64,000 bases of DNA from [Clostridium] asparagiforme DSM 15981 (GTDB lineage: Bacteria; Bacillota; Clostridia; Lachnospirales; Lachnospiraceae). Of this stretch, positions 8,020 through 16,470 are shown piece by piece (the stretch's first letter is position 1; each line of letters starts with the position of its first letter). The stretch lies in assembly GCA_025149125.1 (NCBI GenBank), contig CP102272.1, positions 124,001-188,000 on the forward strand. The letters run 5' to 3'. A program made the translations under genes and the position numbers. The notes beneath the pieces were generated by a model. That model was given only the letters and a program-made list of their open reading frames with translations, was not told the origin of the DNA and made no database searches.

Positions 8020-9461
8020 GCGTCCTCCGGCAGCAGGCAGCCGTCCGCCAGCTGGTACACCACATCGCCCACGTGCTCAATAAACGTCCGGTCGTGGCTC
8101 ACCGCCAGCAGCGTGCCGTCGTACCCGGCCAGCAGCTTTTCCAGCCCTTCCATGGTGTACACGTCCATGTGATTGGTGGGCTCATCCAGGATCAGGAAGT
8201 TACATCCCCCAACCAGCACCTTGGCCAGGGCGGTTTTGACCCGCTCGCCCCCGGAGAGCACGCTCACCGGTTTTTCCATGTCCCGCAGGCTCATATAGAG
8301 GTTGGAGAGCACGGCCCGGCAGATATGCTGGGGGTAGGCGGCGTCCCTTGTCACGTTCTCCAGCACCGTCTTTTTGGGGTCCAGGGTATCCTGATCCTGG
8401 GAAAAATAGGCCACCCTGGCTTCCGAAGTGATAAATGTGCCATCCGCCCCTGTCATCAGGGCGTGGATTAATGTGGACTTTCCGGCTCCGTTTCCGCCGG
8501 TAATAAAGGTGCGCCTGCCGGACTCCACGGACAGGCTCACATTGTTTAACACCATGCGCTCCCCGTAAGCAACGGTCAAATTCCGCACCGTAGCCGCGTA
8601 CCTGGCCCGGATCCGTCCGCTGTCCGGCAGTTTCATGGACACGTCCGGCTGCTGTCTGGGCCGCTCCTTTTTCTCCAGCTGTTCGATGCGGGTGGAGATG
8701 GCCTGAGCGTTGCTCTGGACGTGCCCCTGCTGGATGGAGGCGGTGCCCTTGTAAAGCCTCCACTCGCTGCTGCCCATCCGCTTGGGCGGTTTTTGCATCT
8801 GCTTGCCGTGGCGGGCCAGATCATCCGCCGCCAGCTCCAGCCGCCGTTTCTCCCGGCGGTACTGCTGATACTCGAATTCCTGGAAATCCCGCTCCCTGCG
8901 GGTCTGCTCGGCCCACTGGGAATAGTTGCCGTCAAACACCCGCACGGCCCCGTCCTCCAGCTCCCAGACCTGGTTGCATACCCGGTCCAAAAGCTTGCGG
9001 TCATGGGACACGATCAAAATCGCGCCCCGGTACCCGCACAGCATCTTCTCCAGAGCTTCAACGCCGTCTAAGTCCAGATTGGTGGTGGGCTCGTCTGCAA
9101 AGAGCAGCGGCGCACGTTTGGAAAATGCCGCCGCGATGGCCAAACGCGTGCGCTCCCCGCCGCTTTTCACGGCGCTTCCCCGCAGTCCCATGCGGCTGAT
9201 CAGACGCTCTTCCGGCTCTCCGCTCCCGTCGGACGGCAAAAGCTCCGCGGTCTGCAATATTTCCGCGATCTCACAGGAACGTTTGACGGCGCCTTCATCC
9301 GCGGCGATCCGCCCGGACAGTACGCCGAGGAGCGTACTTTTACCGGTCCCGTTGCGGCCGATGAGGCCGATCCGGTCTCCGTCCTGAATCTCCAGCCGTT
9401 CGATGTCTAAAACCTTCTGGATGCCGTATTCCTTTTTCACATTCTGTGCGCTCAACAACAT
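8013..9461 (-). CDS. ABC-F family ATP-binding protein (ribosome-associated, possible antibiotic resistance)
   Basis: 482 residues with two ABC ATPase domains and no membrane segment, the ABC-F layout. Walker A motifs are GRNGTGKST (domain 1) and GGNGAGKST (domain 2), with signatures KSGGERTRLA and LSGGERVKTALA and Walker B-type LLFADEPT and LILDEPTNH. A charged linker of about 70-80 residues, rich in Arg, Lys and Gln, separates the domains. ABC-F proteins bind the ribosomal E site; resistance members displace PTC-targeting drugs. The long leader with small ORFs and an attenuator (9462-9760) is typical of drug-inducible ABC-F genes, so a resistance role is favoured but not proven. Confidence 0.9.
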   Translation of the reverse strand: MLLSAQNVKKEYGIQKVLDIERLEIQDGDRIGLIGRNGTGKSTLLGVLSGRIAADEGAVKRSCEIAEILQTAELLPSDGSGEPEERLISRMGLRGSAVKSGGERTRLAIAAAFSKRAPLLFADEPTTNLDLDGVEALEKMLCGYRGAILIVSHDRKLLDRVCNQVWELEDGAVRVFDGNYSQWAEQTRRERDFQEFEYQQYRREKRRLELAADDLARHGKQMQKPPKRMGSSEWRLYKGTASIQQGHVQSNAQAISTRIEQLEKKERPRQQPDVSMKLPDSGRIRARYAATVRNLTVAYGERMVLNNVSLSVESGRRTFITGGNGAGKSTLIHALMTGADGTFITSEARVAYFSQDQDTLDPKKTVLENVTRDAAYPQHICRAVLSNLYMSLRDMEKPVSVLSGGERVKTALAKVLVGGCNFLILDEPTNHMDVYTMEGLEKLLAGYDGTLLAVSHDRTFIEHVGDVVYQLADGCLLPEDAP

Positions 9462-9519
9462 AAAAAATCCCTCCTAAACGCATCTCGTTCAGAACGGATT
9501 CACATAAAAAAGCCTCATG

Positions 9520-9558
9520 AAAAAACAGGACGCCTGAGTTCCCGCGAACCCAAACGCC
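9520..9558 (-). terminator. attenuator hairpin in the ABC-F leader
   Basis: On the minus strand, arms 9558-9546 and 9541-9528 form about 13 pairs with one bulge and a 4-nt loop, followed by TGTTTTTT (9527-9520). It lies 59 nt before the ABC-F start and within its own transcript. A competing hairpin, CGCCG/CGGCG with an 11-nt loop just upstream, uses the same GGCG bases and could act as antiterminator. Confidence 0.75.
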
Positions 9559-9655
9559 GACCATTTTCAGCGGCGACCCGGTGAATGACTGAACGAAATG
9601 ACTGACTGCACGCAAACAATACGCCTCGCCATACATACGGGGACGTGGTTTGCTG

Positions 9656-9693
9656 TTAAAATTGCTGCCGTCTCATCATTCGCTGATAATCAT
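9656..9693 (-). other. candidate leader-peptide ORFs before the ABC-F gene
   Basis: Two very short ORFs overlap by ATGA. MIISE (9693-9676) is preceded by AAAGGTGG at 11 nt, and MMRRQQF (9679-9656) follows it. Either could let the ribosome sense a drug and control the downstream attenuator. A third ATG-initiated frame from 9636 crosses the terminator and runs into the ABC-F gene. None has independent coding evidence. Confidence 0.4.
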
Positions 9694-9731
9694 TCTTCGA
9701 TCTGCCACCTTTCACGCTTAAATTTGCCCCG

Positions 9732-9760
9732 ATTATAAACGAGAAACAACGGTGTGTCAA
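9732..9760 (-). promoter_or_regulatory. sigma-A-type promoter of the ABC-F leader
   Basis: On the minus strand, TTGACA (9760-9755), a 17-nt spacer and TATAAT (9737-9732): all twelve consensus bases are present. It gives a leader of about 260 nt before the ABC-F start, so constitutive initiation plus attenuation is the likely control. Confidence 0.85.
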
Positions 9761-9834
9761 GGGTTGTTTTTGGGTCAATTTGTAGAAATATGGGAATATA
9801 TATTCGGCATATTGTATAAATATAAAAATGAAGG

Positions 9835-9863
9835 TTGACATTTACATTTTCGTAATTTATATT
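9835..9863 (+). promoter_or_regulatory. promoter of the YfcC-type carrier gene
   Basis: TTGACA (9835-9840), 17-nt spacer, TATATT (9858-9863), about 87 nt before the start codon at 9951. Confidence 0.8.
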
Positions 9864-9950
9864 AGTAAAATATTAACGTGGCAGAGATGCGGGGGAATCT
9901 TCTATCGTTGTATACAAGTAACGGGAAACGGAGCAACAAGGAGGTAGAGC

Positions 9951-11351
9951 ATGAAAGAGAAGAAGAAAAAAGGTTTTAAACTGCCGGATACATATGTTCT
10001 GGTAGCGATTATGCTGATCGTGATGGCCGCTCTCACGTACATCGTGCCGGCGGGAACGTACGATATGGTCACCAGCGAGGCAACCGGAAAACAGGTGGTG
10101 GATCCCAATTCGTTCCACTATGTGCAGAGGACGCCCACCACGATTTTGCAGTTCCTGATGGCTTTTTATACAGGACTGAATAAAAATTATTCAACAATTT
10201 TCTTTGTAACCCTGATCGGAGGTTACTTTAAGATCGTCAATGAGACCGGCGCCATCACCAACGGCCTGGCGGTCGCCATCAAGCGCCTGAAGGACAAGGC
10301 CCTGATCGCAATCCCCATCGTGATGCTCTGCTTCGCGTTTCTGGGAGCAACCGGCGTTCTGATCAACCCCGTAGTGGCCTTTATTCCCATCGGTCTGGTG
10401 GTGGCCCAGCAGATGAAGATGGACCGCATATCGGCCATGGCCATTATCTACCTGGGCTGTTTTGCCGGCTGGTGTACCTCCTTCATGGCGGCCGGTTCCG
10501 TGCAGATCGCCCAGCAGATTGCGGAGATTCCCGTGCTGTCCGGTATTGGACTGCGTTTTATCGTCACCTCCATCGTGACGGTGGTGACCATCATCTACGT
10601 GCTGCGCTACTGCCGCAAGATCCGCCTGGACAACTCCAAGAGCATCCTCTACGGAACCGAGTATGCGGGCTTCGGCGAGCTGGATGAGATGGAGCAGGAG
10701 CACTCCTTCAGCAAAAAGGACGTTCTGATTCTGGTAATCGTGTTCGGCAGCCTGGCATTTTACGTTTGGGGAGCCGTGACCAAGGGCTGGGGCCAGGAGT
10801 ACATGGCCGCCTACATGCTGGCCGCTTCCGTGATCTCCGGCTTTATCGCAGGCATGTCCGCGGATGAGATTTCCCGCGCCTTTATGAAGGGCTGCCGTGA
10901 GATGGCCTACGGCGCGATCCTGATCGGTTTCGCCAGCGCCATTTCCGTACTCCTGACGGACGGAAATATCATCCACACCATCATTTACGCCGCATCTCTG
11001 CCATTAAAGGTTCTGCCCCAGGCGCTGGCGGCTGTGGCCATGTTCTACATCAACCTGGTGTTTAACTTCTTCGTCAGCTCCGCATCCGGCCAGGCGGCCA
11101 TCGTTATGCCCATCATGACGCCCCTTGCGGACGTAATCGGCGTGACCCGCCAGGTTGCGGTTCTGGCTTACCAGTACGGCGACGGACTGTCCAACACCAT
11201 TATCCCCACCTCCGGCGTGCTGATGGCGGCTCTGGGCGTGGCGGGAGTTCCGTTCTCCAAATGGCTGAAATTCCAGGTTCCGCTGTTTTTGATCTGGACG
11301 GCGATCTGTACGGTTGCCATTATTGTGGCAGTTATGATAGGATATCACTAG
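9951..11351 (+). CDS. YfcC-family membrane carrier (C4-dicarboxylate/basic amino acid type)
   Basis: 466 residues with about 11-12 hydrophobic segments. The N-terminus KLPDTYVLVAIMLIVMAALTYI-VPAGTYD and the late block NTIIPTSGVLMAALGVAGVPFSKWLKF match YfcC/DcuC-like carriers (COG1288). Members are proposed to move dicarboxylates, basic amino acids or peptides; the substrate is not determinable here. GGAGGTAGAGC before ATG 9951 fixes the start. The M20 peptidase 102 nt downstream suggests uptake of an acylated or peptide-like compound followed by hydrolysis. Confidence 0.82.
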   Translation: MKEKKKKGFKLPDTYVLVAIMLIVMAALTYIVPAGTYDMVTSEATGKQVVDPNSFHYVQRTPTTILQFLMAFYTGLNKNYSTIFFVTLIGGYFKIVNETGAITNGLAVAIKRLKDKALIAIPIVMLCFAFLGATGVLINPVVAFIPIGLVVAQQMKMDRISAMAIIYLGCFAGWCTSFMAAGSVQIAQQIAEIPVLSGIGLRFIVTSIVTVVTIIYVLRYCRKIRLDNSKSILYGTEYAGFGELDEMEQEHSFSKKDVLILVIVFGSLAFYVWGAVTKGWGQEYMAAYMLAASVISGFIAGMSADEISRAFMKGCREMAYGAILIGFASAISVLLTDGNIIHTIIYAASLPLKVLPQALAAVAMFYINLVFNFFVSSASGQAAIVMPIMTPLADVIGVTRQVAVLAYQYGDGLSNTIIPTSGVLMAALGVAGVPFSKWLKFQVPLFLIWTAICTVAIIVAVMIGYH

Positions 11352-11453
11352 TACTGCGTATCTCAGGCACTCTATGCACAAGGACTTACGGTATACAGTA
11401 TTAGAGGCATGGGAGTATCCCGGCGATATCTTATGATAGAAAGGAATGGCGAT

Positions 11454-12578
11454 ATGGAACAGAAATTATTAGCGTATTTAAAAGAGCATGAAGCGGAAAT
11501 TTTCGCGGATTTAAAGGAACTGGTGCTGGCGGAGGCGTCCACTTCGGACATCGACCAGCTGGCCCATGTCCGCGAGGTTCTGATCCGGCTGATCAAGGAG
11601 CGGACCGGTTCAGACACCTTTGTCTACGAGGCAAAGGGCGGGCACAATCCCATGAAATTTGAGTTCGGACAGGGGGACGGCACCGTGCTTCTGATCGGAC
11701 ACTATGACACCGTGTGCCCCATCGGCTCCATGGAGCTGCGCCAGGAGGGGAATGAGCTTCACGGCCCCGGCGTGCTGGATATGAAATCCGGGCTGGTCTC
11801 CGCGATCTGGTCCATGAAGGCTTACAGGGATCTGGGAATCGATCCGGGAAAATGCCTGCGCATGGTGATCAACGGCGACGAGGAGATTCGCAGCCCCGAG
11901 TCCAGCTCCATTATCTGTGAACAGGCCCAGGGCTGCAAGGCGGCGCTGGTGTGCGAGCCCTGCACCAGCAACGGCGATTTGAAAACCGGGCGCAAGGGAA
12001 GCATCGGTTTTGAGGTGACCATCCACGGCAAGGCCACCCACGCGGGCAACAACCACAAGGGCGGAATCAATGCAATCGAGGAGATGGCCCGGGAGATTCA
12101 GTATGTGCACAGCCTGACCGATTATGAGGCGGGAACCACCCTGAACGTGGGCATCTGCAGCGGTGGAACCAAGGCCAACGTGGTGCCGGATCTGGCGTCC
12201 TATACGGTGGACTGCCGTTACATGAAGATGTCCGAGGGCGAGCGCATCCGCGGGCTGCTCACCAACCTGGCGGTCAGCGTTCCAGGGACCACCCGGGAGG
12301 TGGCCGTGGACGAGGGCATGCCGCCCATGGAGCAGACTCCCGGCAACCTGGGACTCTTTGATCTGGCAACCCAATGCGGCAAAAAGCTGGGACTTTCCTT
12401 CTCCCACCAGTTTGTGGGCGGCGGCAGCGACGGCAACAAGGTGAGCGCCATGGGCGTTCCCACGCTGGACGGTCTGGGCGCCTGGGGAGACGGCGCTCAC
12501 GCGGTGAACGAGCATATCCTGATTGACCAGTATGTGCCCAGGATTGCGCTTCTGGCCTCGCTGATTCTAAAAATTTAA
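11454..12578 (+). CDS. M20 family metallopeptidase (carboxypeptidase G2-like)
   Basis: 374 residues. Zinc-ligand motifs are visible: GHYDTVCP (His and Asp), GPGVLDMKSG (bridging Asp), the catalytic NGDEEIRSPESS (Glu-Glu) and the late FVGGGSDGNK with a final histidine in GDGAHAVNEH. The lid/dimerisation domain has KGSIGFEVTIHGKATHAG. This pattern matches glutamate carboxypeptidase/CPG2-type enzymes that cleave N-acyl or peptide bonds to acidic residues. ATG 11454 follows AAAGGAA and is preferred over an upstream in-frame start at 11409. It probably acts on the product imported by the preceding carrier. Confidence 0.85.
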   Translation: MEQKLLAYLKEHEAEIFADLKELVLAEASTSDIDQLAHVREVLIRLIKERTGSDTFVYEAKGGHNPMKFEFGQGDGTVLLIGHYDTVCPIGSMELRQEGNELHGPGVLDMKSGLVSAIWSMKAYRDLGIDPGKCLRMVINGDEEIRSPESSSIICEQAQGCKAALVCEPCTSNGDLKTGRKGSIGFEVTIHGKATHAGNNHKGGINAIEEMAREIQYVHSLTDYEAGTTLNVGICSGGTKANVVPDLASYTVDCRYMKMSEGERIRGLLTNLAVSVPGTTREVAVDEGMPPMEQTPGNLGLFDLATQCGKKLGLSFSHQFVGGGSDGNKVSAMGVPTLDGLGAWGDGAHAVNEHILIDQYVPRIALLASLILKI

Positions 12579-12609
12579 TCAGGGCCGCTGAATGCGGTTT
12601 TTGGAAAAA

Positions 12610-12641
12610 GGCTCCGGCGTCTTAATACGCCGGGGCCTTTT
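12610..12641 (+). terminator. intrinsic terminator of the carrier-peptidase operon
   Basis: GGCTCCGGCG (12610-12619) pairs with CGCCGGGGCC (12628-12637), 10 pairs with one G-T and an 8-nt loop, followed by TTTT. The group II intron starts 3-4 nt further on. Confidence 0.88.
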
Positions 12642-13132
12642 GGTGTGTGCCCGGCGGCGCACGTTTCTAACCGGTGCAAGTCCGGAATCCGCCCGGTAGT
12701 GGGAAGGATATAGCCGAAGGCAAGGGTGTCCATCGTGAGGTGGAATCTGAAGGAAGCCGGATATGGGGAACATACTAACCCATGGGCAAATCTCTGGTCT
12801 GACGAACAGAAATCACATCAGGCTATGCATGAGGGTAAGACTGCATCACAAGTTGAAGCCCAATAACTACACGGAATCATGTATGGTAAATGTGGCAGAT
12901 AGATGGAGAGAAAGAAACGTGTGTGTCTTCGCTCCGCTTCGGTCCGTGCAGAACAAGCATCCACTGGATGCTTTGCACCCCGGGGAGGTCTGTATGATAT
13001 GTCCTGAAAGGGATAACCATTATCGTGAGATAATGCTGAACGTACAGAAGTCAGCCGAGGTCATAGTAGCCGAGAGGCAAAGGACCGAATCAATAGGAGT
13101 CCTTAGTACAACCGGGAAAGGAGGAAAGAACA

Positions 13133-14524
13133 TTGGGTGCAGAAAACAGAGAAAGCTGCTCGCAAAGAGATAGCGCGGAACGTGAAGGGTATGTGAGAGC
13201 GCACCGTTCTTTCCGTCGGATATGGAAGGAACGGGACAGTGCACAACCGGAGCTCTTAGAGAAGATACTGGATAAGGACAACCTGAACAGAGCGTTCAAG
13301 AGAGTAAAGGCAAACAAGGGAGCACCGGGAATCGATGGAATGACCGTGGAGGAAGCCGGAGCCTACCTTCGGAAGACCCAGAAAGAGCTTATCGGGAGAA
13401 TTAAAAGGGGGAAATATACTCCCGACCCGGTAAGACGAGTGGAAATCCCAAAACCAGACGGTGGAATACGAAAGCTTGGTATTCCAACAGTCAAAGACCG
13501 TATTTTCCAGCAAGCCATAACACAACAGCTCATGCCGGTCTATGAGCCGCTATTCTCGGAAAACAGCTATGGCTATCGACCGGGGATAAGCGCAAAAGCC
13601 GCCATTCTGAAAGTGAAGGAGTATGCAGAACAGGGATATACCCATGCAGTGACATTAGACCTGTCGAAATACTTTGATACACTTAACCACGAAATGCTCC
13701 TGAATATCTTGCGAAGGAATGTAAAGGACGAAAGGGTAATCCAGTGGATTAAGAGATACTTAAAGAGTGGTGTCATGGAAAACGGTGTAGTCATGGAAAC
13801 CGAAGAAGGATCGCCGCAGGGCGGAAACATCTCACCCCTGCTGGCCAATATCTATCTGAACGAGTTCGACCAGGAGTTTGAGAAGCGGGGAGTGGCATTT
13901 GTACGCTACGCAGACGATATTGTGCTGTTAGCTAAAAGTGAGAGAGCCGCAAAGAGATTACTGGAATCCAGCACGAAATATCTGGAGAAAACACTGAAAC
14001 TGAAAGTGAATCAAAAGAAAAGTCGTGTAGTAAGTGTGTTTGCAATCCGAAATTTTAAGTTTCTTGGCTTCACATTGGGAAAGAACGGGAAGGGCATATA
14101 TGTCCGGGTTCATGGGAAGTCATGGAAGAAGATGAAGACAAAACTGAAAGAGCTCAGTTCCCGAAGGTCTTGTCAGAGTATACGTCCTTCATTGGAAAAG
14201 ATAAAAGTATTCATGCGTGGATGGCTGAATTATTATGGGATTGCGGATATGAAGAACAGGATAGACGAACTAAACTCATGGCTGTATCACCGTATTCGAA
14301 TGTGCATATGGAAACAATGGAAGTTACCCAAAACAAGGAAAAGAAATCTTATAAAACTCGGAATACCTGAATATTTTGCACATCAGGCGGCAAACAGCCG
14401 CAGGAAATACTGGTATGTAACGGGAATGGGAGCGGTCAACAGAGCATTAACACAAGAAAGACTGATAAACAGTGGCTTTTATGATTTAGCTACTGCCTAT
14501 CAGTCCGTGCATGTCAACTATTGA
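13133..14524 (+). CDS. ltrA: group II intron reverse transcriptase/maturase
   Basis: 463 residues from a TTG at 13133, which has AAAGGAGG 8 nt upstream. The fingers/palm RT blocks are all visible: NKGAPGIDGMT, RRVEIPKPDGG, LDLSKYFDTLNHE, EEGSPQGGNISPLLANIYLNEFD (RT-4), FVRYADDIVLL with the catalytic YADD, and LGFTLGKNG. The maturase (X) region follows with RGWLNYYGIADMKNRI. There is no HNH endonuclease tail; the protein ends shortly after RALTQERLINSGFY. It should splice its host intron and reverse transcribe it into target DNA. No frameshift or stop is visible, so the intron may be active. Confidence 0.93.
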   Translation: MGAENRESCSQRDSAEREGYVRAHRSFRRIWKERDSAQPELLEKILDKDNLNRAFKRVKANKGAPGIDGMTVEEAGAYLRKTQKELIGRIKRGKYTPDPVRRVEIPKPDGGIRKLGIPTVKDRIFQQAITQQLMPVYEPLFSENSYGYRPGISAKAAILKVKEYAEQGYTHAVTLDLSKYFDTLNHEMLLNILRRNVKDERVIQWIKRYLKSGVMENGVVMETEEGSPQGGNISPLLANIYLNEFDQEFEKRGVAFVRYADDIVLLAKSERAAKRLLESSTKYLEKTLKLKVNQKKSRVVSVFAIRNFKFLGFTLGKNGKGIYVRVHGKSWKKMKTKLKELSSRRSCQSIRPSLEKIKVFMRGWLNYYGIADMKNRIDELNSWLYHRIRMCIWKQWKLPKTRKRNLIKLGIPEYFAHQAANSRRKYWYVTGMGAVNRALTQERLINSGFYDLATAYQSVHVNY

Positions 14525-14525
14525 A

Positions 14526-14595
14526 ACCGCCGTGTACCGAACGGTACGCACGGTGGTGTGAGAGGACGGGAGTTAATCACTCCCTCCTACTCGAT
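14526..14595 (+). ncRNA. group II intron domains V and VI
   Basis: Domain V spans 14526-14557: ACCGCCGTG pairs with the distal CACGGTGGT arm, with a GAAC tetraloop on TACC/GGTA. Domain VI follows at about 14561-14590 with GGGAG/CTCCC. The probable branch-point adenosine is A14589 in CCTACTC, 6-7 nt before the 3' splice site. Confidence 0.8.
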
Positions 14596-14990
14596 TGAAT
14601 GCAATGGACCGTTGGCGTAGCCTGCGGGCGATTGTTGAATGCAATGGGCTGCGGGCGATTGCTTGGGGTATTTCGCGGGAGAGCGCCGGAGGTCCGTTTG
14701 TGCAGCATTTCGCAATTTCGACAGCACGATTTTGCGCTTTTACCTTTACTTGACATACAATTTACCATAACATGGTATCGCACATTCCTGCCATAACGGT
14801 ATACTGACCGAAGCGCTGCAAATAACCGGGTAGGCCGTCTGGGACCCGTTTACCACGGCCCCAAGACGCATAATCATGCATTTTGCGCACAGTGCACATC
14901 CCGCGCCCGTTTCCTACCGGCGCGCCTTTCCCGGGTATAAAGGCCCGCCAATCGCGGAATATTAACATAAAAAAAGGAAGAACAGAGCCA
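14596..14990 (+). other. gene-free stretch with decayed repeats and a structured leader
   Basis: The first 70 nt contain two copies of a GAATGCAATGG...CTGCGGGCGATTG motif (from 14597 and from 14635). A TTGACA at about 14750 with a 17-nt spacer to a poor TGGTAT suggests a weak promoter; the palindrome TACCAT-AAC-ATGGTA (14763-14777) overlaps it and could be an operator. The remaining 200 nt before the HD gene hold several inverted repeats, for example GGCCGT/ACGGCC. I recognise no known RNA family. Confidence 0.45.
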
Positions 14991-15659
14991 GTGAAGGAGA
15001 CAGTTACTTATAAAGACATACGCGGAAACAAGGAAATCAACCAGCTGATCGAGAAGGGAAACGAAATTCTCGGCGTTCTGGGCTACACGGAGCACTCAAA
15101 GAAGCACGCGGCCAAGGTGGCGGAGACCGCGGCGGGAATATTAAAGGACCTGGGATACGGCAGCCATGAAATGGAGCTGGCCAGGATCGCCGGCTATATG
15201 CACGACATCGGCAACAGCATCAACCGCCATGACCATGCCCACAGCGGAGCCATACTGGCTTACCAGATTTTAAAGGACTTGGGCATGCCGCTCCGGGACA
15301 TCGTCACAATCACAGGAGCCATCGGCCACCACGACGAGGCCACGGGAACCGCTATAGACGTGGTCAGCGCGGCCCTGATCCTGGCGGACAAGACGGACGT
15401 GCGCCGCAACCGGGTGCGCAATCCCATCATCGCCAGCTTTGACGCCCACGACCGCGTCAATTACGCGGCGCTTTCTGCCACGCTGAAGGTCAACACGGAG
15501 AAACGGGTGATCCAGATGGATCTGGAGCTGGACGACGCCATGAGCACGGTGATGGACTATTTTGAAATCTTTCTCCAACGCATGATGATGTGCCGCAGGG
15601 CCGCCGAGGTCCTGGGACTTAAATTCAAGCTGGTGGCAAACGGCAGCCGCGTGAGCTGA
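14991..15659 (+). CDS. HD-domain phosphohydrolase
   Basis: 222 residues from a GTG at 14991 preceded by AAAGGAAG at 10 nt; an upstream ATG at 14883 has no ribosome site and would add a low-quality 36-residue extension. The HD motif is GYMHDIGNSINRHDHAHSG with further ligands in GHHDE and ADKTDV. HD proteins of this small type hydrolyse phosphomonoester or nucleotide bonds; no substrate can be assigned. It is a single-gene unit with its own terminator, and stands between the intron scar and the zinc-ribbon gene. Confidence 0.8.
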   Translation: MKETVTYKDIRGNKEINQLIEKGNEILGVLGYTEHSKKHAAKVAETAAGILKDLGYGSHEMELARIAGYMHDIGNSINRHDHAHSGAILAYQILKDLGMPLRDIVTITGAIGHHDEATGTAIDVVSAALILADKTDVRRNRVRNPIIASFDAHDRVNYAALSATLKVNTEKRVIQMDLELDDAMSTVMDYFEIFLQRMMMCRRAAEVLGLKFKLVANGSRVS

Positions 15660-15662
15660 GGA

Positions 15663-15690
15663 CCGGGCGGCAGGCGGCCCGGGGCATTTT
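15663..15690 (+). terminator. terminator after the HD gene
   Basis: CCGGGC (15663-15668) pairs with GCCCGG (15677-15682), followed by GGCATTTT. Confidence 0.6.
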
Positions 15691-15768
15691 AACCGTTCAA
15701 ACCCATTTCGCCGGGTTCTGAGCGGCTCCGGCAATTCTTAAATAACGCTAAAATCTTGCCCGTCTCCA

Positions 15769-15797
15769 TTGACTTTCCCGCCCTGCCCGGATATAGT
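15769..15797 (+). promoter_or_regulatory. promoter of the zinc-ribbon membrane protein gene
   Basis: TTGACT (15769-15774), 17-nt spacer, TATAGT (15792-15797); the start codon follows 36 nt later. Confidence 0.75.
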
Positions 15798-15832
15798 ATT
15801 CTTCGAACACCACGGGATAAGGGGGATTTTTG

Positions 15833-16237
15833 ATGGGAAAATTCAGAGAGAAGCTGCAGCGGTTTATGATTGGGCGCTACGGCATGGACCAGCTAAACCA
15901 GTTTTTGCTCTACGCCGTGCTGGCGGTGATTCTGATCAATCTGTTCGTCAGAGTGTGGCCTCTGGAGGTGCTGGAGCTGGCGGGCATCGTGTTTCTTTAT
16001 TTCCGGATGTTTTCCAGGAATATCAGCAAGCGCTACCAGGAGAACCAGGCGTTTCTGCGGATGTCCTTCCGGGTGAGGGAGCCGCTTAAAAAATGGCAGT
16101 TCCGCTTTCGGGAGAGCAGGCAGTACCACATTTACAAGTGCCCCAGCTGTGGCCAGAAGATCCGCATTCCAAGGGGGCGCGGCAGAGTGAGCATCCATTG
16201 CCCCAAGTGCGGCACGGATTTCATCAAAAAGAGCTGA
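15833..16237 (+). CDS. small membrane protein with C-terminal zinc ribbon
   Basis: 134 residues, function unknown. A basic N-terminus precedes one or two hydrophobic helices (about residues 24-60), then a basic stretch and a C-terminal zinc ribbon formed by CPSCGQ and CPKCGTDF. GGGGG lies 7 nt before ATG 15833. The layout (cytosolic zinc ribbon behind a short membrane anchor) is common in uncharacterised Lachnospiraceae proteins. It has its own promoter and a terminator, so it is monocistronic. Confidence 0.75.
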   Translation: MGKFREKLQRFMIGRYGMDQLNQFLLYAVLAVILINLFVRVWPLEVLELAGIVFLYFRMFSRNISKRYQENQAFLRMSFRVREPLKKWQFRFRESRQYHIYKCPSCGQKIRIPRGRGRVSIHCPKCGTDFIKKS

Positions 16238-16266
16238 TCGGAGAATCACGATCATATAGAATTCAT

Positions 16267-16292
16267 TGCGGCTGCGGTGCGGCCGCATTTTT
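16267..16292 (+). terminator. terminator after the zinc-ribbon gene
   Basis: TGCGGC (16267-16272) pairs with GCCGCA (16282-16287), followed by TTTTTATT. Confidence 0.7.
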
Positions 16293-16371
16293 ATTTGAAT
16301 GCAATAGGCCGCCGGTTTGCTGTTTTCGGCCGCATAAGACTCGGCGTTTGAAAATATTTCTAATTTGCCTG

Positions 16372-16432
16372 TTGACAAAGGAAACTGTACATGATATAGT
16401 TACAGCATGAAATGTAAAGAAAATAATTACAG
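16372..16432 (+). promoter_or_regulatory. promoter and candidate Rrf2 operator of the regulator-reductase operon
   Basis: TTGACA (16372-16377), 17-nt spacer, TATAGT (16395-16400). CTGTA (16385-16389) and TTACAG (16400-16405) form an inverted repeat across the -10 box; further half sites TGTAA (16413-16417) and TTACAG (16427-16432) follow. This arrangement suits autoregulation by the Rrf2 protein encoded just downstream. Confidence 0.72.
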
Positions 16433-16470
16433 TTAAAAAGAAAGAAGCGAACACAAGGGGGAATCGGAAA

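Larger units (their letters stand above)
12645..14595 (+). mobile_element. group II intron, probably IIC-type, inserted after a terminator
   Basis: The 5' end fits GTGTG at 12645; the 3' end is given by a domain V/VI structure ending near 14595. Domains I-III occupy about 12645-13130, and the maturase ORF lies in the domain IV position. Insertion directly behind an intrinsic terminator is the known target preference of IIC introns, and the maturase lacks an endonuclease domain, as in class C. The 5' boundary could shift by 2 nt because of a GTGTGT run. Base composition and codon choice (many AGA, AAA, ATA) differ from the flanking genes. Confidence 0.88.

Noticed and set aside
11610..12515. 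Minus-strand ORF of 301 codons opposite the M20 peptidase
   Set aside because: Shadow frame; the peptidase metal-site motifs are on the plus strand.
12763..13173. Plus-strand ORF of 136 codons in the 5' part of the group II intron
   Set aside because: It lies in the intron's RNA domains I-III and has no protein features; the structure explains the conservation.
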